64,000 nucleotides of DNA from an uncultured Ruminococcus sp. Lineage in GTDB: Bacteria > Bacillota > Clostridia > Oscillospirales > Acutalibacteraceae. The notes beneath the pieces were generated by a model. The model was not told where the DNA came from and searched no databases. It saw only the letters and a program-made list of their open reading frames with translations. The stretch is taken from NCBI GenBank assembly GCA_900539465.1, contig UQCF01000004.1, positions 62,001 through 126,000 on the forward strand, given 5' to 3'. How positions within the stretch are numbered: position 1 is the stretch's first letter; every line of letters begins with the position of its first letter. The position numbers and the translations under genes were made by a program. Below, piece after piece: positions 61,433-64,000 of this stretch.

Positions 61433-62245
61433 TCATTCCTTTATCATGTATGCTTTGATTTTCGGTATTGCTCTTTGTTCCTCGGGCGGCAAAGTCATAT
61501 AATCGCCGTATTGCTTTGTGAGAATCGCATCATAGCCCGAGGGGCAATAATACTCTCTGTCGCCGAACGGAAGCTTTATAAGCTCGTCCGTATTTTTCTT
61601 GTCAAAACATTCTTTCTCGACCGACCAGTCAACAGATAAAATCACACCTGCCTTGTCGCAATCATAATAACTGTGCTCGGCGGCAAGCTCGGCGGCCTTT
61701 TTTAAGTATTCGCCCGATGGCTTGAATTTGTTTTTGCATCTTGAAAAAAATCTGAAAGCTTTTTCTTTCGGAGTGCAGGCGACCGTATACGGCGCTTTGG
61801 CGGCTTTTGTATATTTTTCTGCTTCGTTTTTTGTTTCACTGCTCTCTTCAACAGAGACAATCCCGTCCGCAGGGAATATATCTACCCATATGCCGAGCGG
61901 CAGCGGATTTGTGGTTTTGGTAATGACAAGCCTTGTGCGGCTGTCGCAGACTTTTACAAAGGGAATGTAATAATCTTTGTGAGTTACCCATGAGAAAACC
62001 GTGACGTTTTCTATTGCATCCTGATTTTTTGTGAGCTTGAGAAATTTGTTGAGGTCTTCTCGCGGCATCATTATATCTATGTCATAGTCCCACGGAATCA
62101 TATCGCCGTGACGAACCGCACCGATAAGAGTGCCGTAAGATAAAAAATATTTAAGACCGTTTTTTTCGCAAAATTCGCAAACTCGTTTAAGAACGCTTTT
62201 GGCTATCGTCTGAAATTCACCGAATTCTATAAGTCTGCCTTCCAT
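61433..62245 (-). CDS. LicD-family phosphotransferase
   Basis: 270 residues with FLSYGTLIGAVRHGDMIPWDYDIDIMMPREDL, here the LicD nucleotidyltransferase-fold core (GTLIGAVRHGD and DYDIDIMM). Transfers phosphocholine or related polyol phosphates to surface glycans. First gene of the four-gene operon. Confidence 0.88.
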   Translation of the reverse strand: MEGRLIEFGEFQTIAKSVLKRVCEFCEKNGLKYFLSYGTLIGAVRHGDMIPWDYDIDIMMPREDLNKFLKLTKNQDAIENVTVFSWVTHKDYYIPFVKVCDSRTRLVITKTTNPLPLGIWVDIFPADGIVSVEESSETKNEAEKYTKAAKAPYTVACTPKEKAFRFFSRCKNKFKPSGEYLKKAAELAAEHSYYDCDKAGVILSVDWSVEKECFDKKNTDELIKLPFGDREYYCPSGYDAILTKQYGDYMTLPPEEQRAIPKIKAYMIKE

Positions 62246-62257
62246 AATCTCAACCCT

Positions 62258-62806
62258 TTATTTTATGTGTTTTTTGATTCTTTGCGAAAGTATTGCCGCC
62301 GCCGCTATCTTCAAAGCGTCGGGTAAAATAAAGGGAACAACGCACGCCATGAGCACGCTGCCGACACCCACCGCACCGGAGGAGCGCGCATATGCTATAA
62401 CATACCACGCCGTGCCGAACGCATAGCAGACTATGAGACCTGCCGCCATCGCAAGGGCGCTGACCCATATTTTTTGCGGGAATTTATCTATTATATATCC
62501 GCAAAGGAGCGCCGAGAGAATAAATCCGACAATGTATCCGCCGGTTGTGCCTATCAAGACCGATGCGCCGCCGCGAAAGCCCGAAAACACGGGAGCACCG
62601 ACGGCTCCGAGCAAAATATATACTAAAACGCTGAGCGTTCCCTTTTTCATGCCGAGCGTGCCGACTGCCATAAAAACGGCAAAAGTTTGTAAGGTTATCG
62701 GAACTGTTAACGGAATACTTACCCATGAGCAGACCGCGATAAGCGCGGCAAAAAGTGCAATAAGCGCAATATCTGCCGATAGGGTTTTGGCCTTAGTTTT
62801 TGTCAT
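62258..62806 (-). CDS. bioY: biotin transporter BioY
   Basis: 182 residues, six hydrophobic segments; family features SIPLTVPITLQTFAVFMAVG and GTTGGYIVGFI. S component of an ECF transporter importing biotin. The ATG at 62806 follows AAGGCAG; upstream residues to 62887 lack a credible site. 12 bp before licD. Confidence 0.9.
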   Translation of the reverse strand: MTKTKAKTLSADIALIALFAALIAVCSWVSIPLTVPITLQTFAVFMAVGTLGMKKGTLSVLVYILLGAVGAPVFSGFRGGASVLIGTTGGYIVGFILSALLCGYIIDKFPQKIWVSALAMAAGLIVCYAFGTAWYVIAYARSSGAVGVGSVLMACVVPFILPDALKIAAAAILSQRIKKHIK

Positions 62807-62901
62807 AGTGATACACTGCCTTTTAATAGTTTTTTCTAATAATAAATTATAGCATACCGTTTTGCAAAAATCAATAATGCCGTTCATATGAGGGTAAAAC
62901 G

Positions 62902-62929
62902 ATTTACAAATGTTACCATTGTGTAAAAT
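62902..62929. promoter_or_regulatory. candidate operator upstream of bioY
   Basis: Inverted repeat ATTTACAAATG-N4-CATTGTGTAAA (62902-62927, one extra base in one arm), in the divergent gap of bioY and the efflux gene. It could bind BirA or an unrelated regulator; the arms fit the BirA pattern only loosely. Confidence 0.35.
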
Positions 62930-62950
62930 TTAAACAGTTCTTATTGATTT

Positions 62951-62980
62951 TTGACAACATAAAATATATAATTGTTATAT
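62951..62980 (+). promoter_or_regulatory. promoter of the efflux adaptor gene
   Basis: TTGACA (62951-62956), 18-bp spacer, TTATAT (62975-62980) in a TATATAAT tract; spacing is flexible because the -10 region is AT-rich. Confidence 0.55.
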
Positions 62981-63016
62981 AATATAAGCAAAATACTAAA
63001 CGGAGCGTACTTGTTT

Positions 63017-64000
63017 ATGGAAAAGAAAATGAGCAAAAAAAGAATAACGGTGCTTTGCATAATTGCTTTTGTGATACTGGCGATGCTCGTCGGCGTCATA
63101 GGCTATATGCTCGGCTGGTTCAACAAAGGCTATGATGCGGACGTTGTCACCGTTGCAAAAAGAAACATCACCGCAACCTTTGACACTTCGGGAAAAGTCT
63201 CGTCAAAATCCGAGGGAGATTTCACACTTGTGCCGGGTGTAAAGGTCAACAAGGTCAATGTTAAGGTCGGCTCGTCCGTCAAAAAGGGCGATGTTCTCGC
63301 GGAGTTTGACGCTTCATCATTAAACAAAACGCTCGGCGAAAAAAAGAGCGCACTCGACAAGGCGCAGAGAGCTTATAACGATTATAAAAGCTCAATGGAT
63401 TCCGCGAAGGGGCAGCTTTCGTCCATAAACTCTCAGCTTGCCGCGGCAGAGGCAAAGGTTGACGCACTTGAAAAAAAGGTGAACGGCAAAAAGAATACTT
63501 TTTCCGGCACCGAGCAAAAGAATCAGGCTCAGCAGGCAAAAGATAAGCTTTCCTCTCTTATGGGCGATTCAAGCCTTGCGGGTAAAATCATTGACAACCT
63601 TGTCTCCTCAAGCAAAAGCTTGCAGGAGCTTAAAGCCATGCTCGAAAAAATTTCGGGAGCAAACGAGGATACGATTTTTCAGATTTTGTCCTCTATGGGT
63701 TCAATGAGTGCCGGCAGCGCACAGTATGAGCTTGCACAGGCGCAGATAGAGCTTGCTTCTTTAAAAATAAGCAAGGCGGCCGCACAGACTCAGGCAAACG
63801 GCGACCTTGAGGACGTTTACAGATCCATTTACGAATCCGCCCAAAAGGGATACAACAGCGTGAAAAGCAGCATTGACGCGCTGAACTCGGGCTGGGTTGC
63901 CGCCGAAGACGGCATAGTGAGCGAAGTGAACATAACAGAGGGCGAAACGGTTAAGGAAAAAGAAAATTTATCTTTAAACTCCGGCTTTGACATTTCCTCC
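63017..64000 (+). CDS. HlyD/MFP-type efflux adaptor (partial, 3' end outside window)
   Basis: 328 residues visible and open at the window end. N-terminal membrane segment (~11-34), a biotinyl-lipoyl-like half motif (VPGVKVNKVNVKVGSSVKKG), a long coiled-coil hairpin (~110-285) and the return half (AEDGIVSEVNITEGETVKE). Typical of MacA-like adaptors of ABC exporters in Gram-positives. An ABC ATPase and permease would be expected just downstream. Confidence 0.85.
   Translation, partial: MEKKMSKKRITVLCIIAFVILAMLVGVIGYMLGWFNKGYDADVVTVAKRNITATFDTSGKVSSKSEGDFTLVPGVKVNKVNVKVGSSVKKGDVLAEFDASSLNKTLGEKKSALDKAQRAYNDYKSSMDSAKGQLSSINSQLAAAEAKVDALEKKVNGKKNTFSGTEQKNQAQQAKDKLSSLMGDSSLAGKIIDNLVSSSKSLQELKAMLEKISGANEDTIFQILSSMGSMSAGSAQYELAQAQIELASLKISKAAAQTQANGDLEDVYRSIYESAQKGYNSVKSSIDALNSGWVAAEDGIVSEVNITEGETVKEKENLSLNSGFDISS

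Overview
The window is a gene-dense, roughly mid-GC chromosome segment from a low-GC-type Gram-positive bacterium of class Clostridia, most probably a gut Oscillospirales/Ruminococcaceae-like organism. Evidence: a ctsR-mcsA-mcsB-clpC heat-shock operon with CtsR operators, an L27 protein with a cleavable N-terminal extension next to the Prp protease, a YqzL-like mini-gene between era and recO, class B sortases, DUF1540 and DUF6472-like small Cys proteins, strong AGGAGG-type ribosome sites and no outer-membrane genes. No rRNA, tRNA, CRISPR array, phage or transposase was seen. The genus assignment is inference.

Layout. 1-2.1 kb: the end of an O-acetylhomoserine sulfhydrylase and a membrane glycerophosphodiesterase. 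2.1-9.7 kb (minus strand): an HTH regulator, a zinc-ribbon/TPR membrane protein with a membrane partner, an M24 peptidase, a U32 protein and ZapA, with a non-coding repeat patch at 3.65-3.8 kb. 9.9-18.7 kb: phoH-ybeY-dgkA-era-yqzL-recO-mutS2 and a radical SAM/DUF2344 pair. 18.7-24 kb: rplS with a structured leader, two tandem signal peptidases, rbgA, rnhB, a YraN gene and thrC. 25-28.5 kb: tig-clpP-clpX. 28.5-32.6 kb (minus): LOG, YhhN, a serine hydrolase and a GDPD-fold protein lacking its catalytic residues, divergent from lexA. 33.4-42.6 kb (minus): one long apparent operon nifS/iscS-thiI-cinA-sortase-coiled coil protein-sortase-CinA-like membrane protein. 43-47.6 kb: ctsR-mcsA-mcsB-clpC. 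47.7-51.9 kb: a three-gene signalling operon. 52-53 kb: rplU-prp-rpmA. Then a GH123/DUF4091-like protein (minus), rpsO, pnp with a highly structured leader, small genes, and a minus-strand operon licD-aldolase-PI-PLC-PfkB (58.8-62.2 kb), bioY, and the start of an HlyD-type efflux adaptor running off the end.

Most of the window is housekeeping: translation and ribosome assembly (Era, RbgA, YbeY, L19, L21, L27, S15, Prp), RNA turnover (PNPase, RNase HII, YbeY), DNA repair (RecO, LexA), proteostasis (Trigger factor, ClpPX, ClpC, McsAB) and envelope functions. Three loci are less ordinary. (1) The 47.7-51.9 kb operon joins a membrane sensor carrying both a PP2C phosphatase and an RsbW-type kinase domain, a small (p)ppGpp-hydrolase-like HD protein and a STAS domain fused to an APH-type kinase; it looks like a partner-switching circuit whose output is a kinase, not a sigma factor. 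(2) The 33.4-39 kb locus has two class B sortases, one with an unusual ~190-residue cytoplasmic coiled-coil domain, flanking a cytoplasmic coiled-coil repeat protein and a degenerate CinA-like tail-anchored protein, with no obvious sorting substrate nearby. (3) The 58.8-62.2 kb operon combines lipid/headgroup enzymes with a sugar kinase and a class II aldolase.
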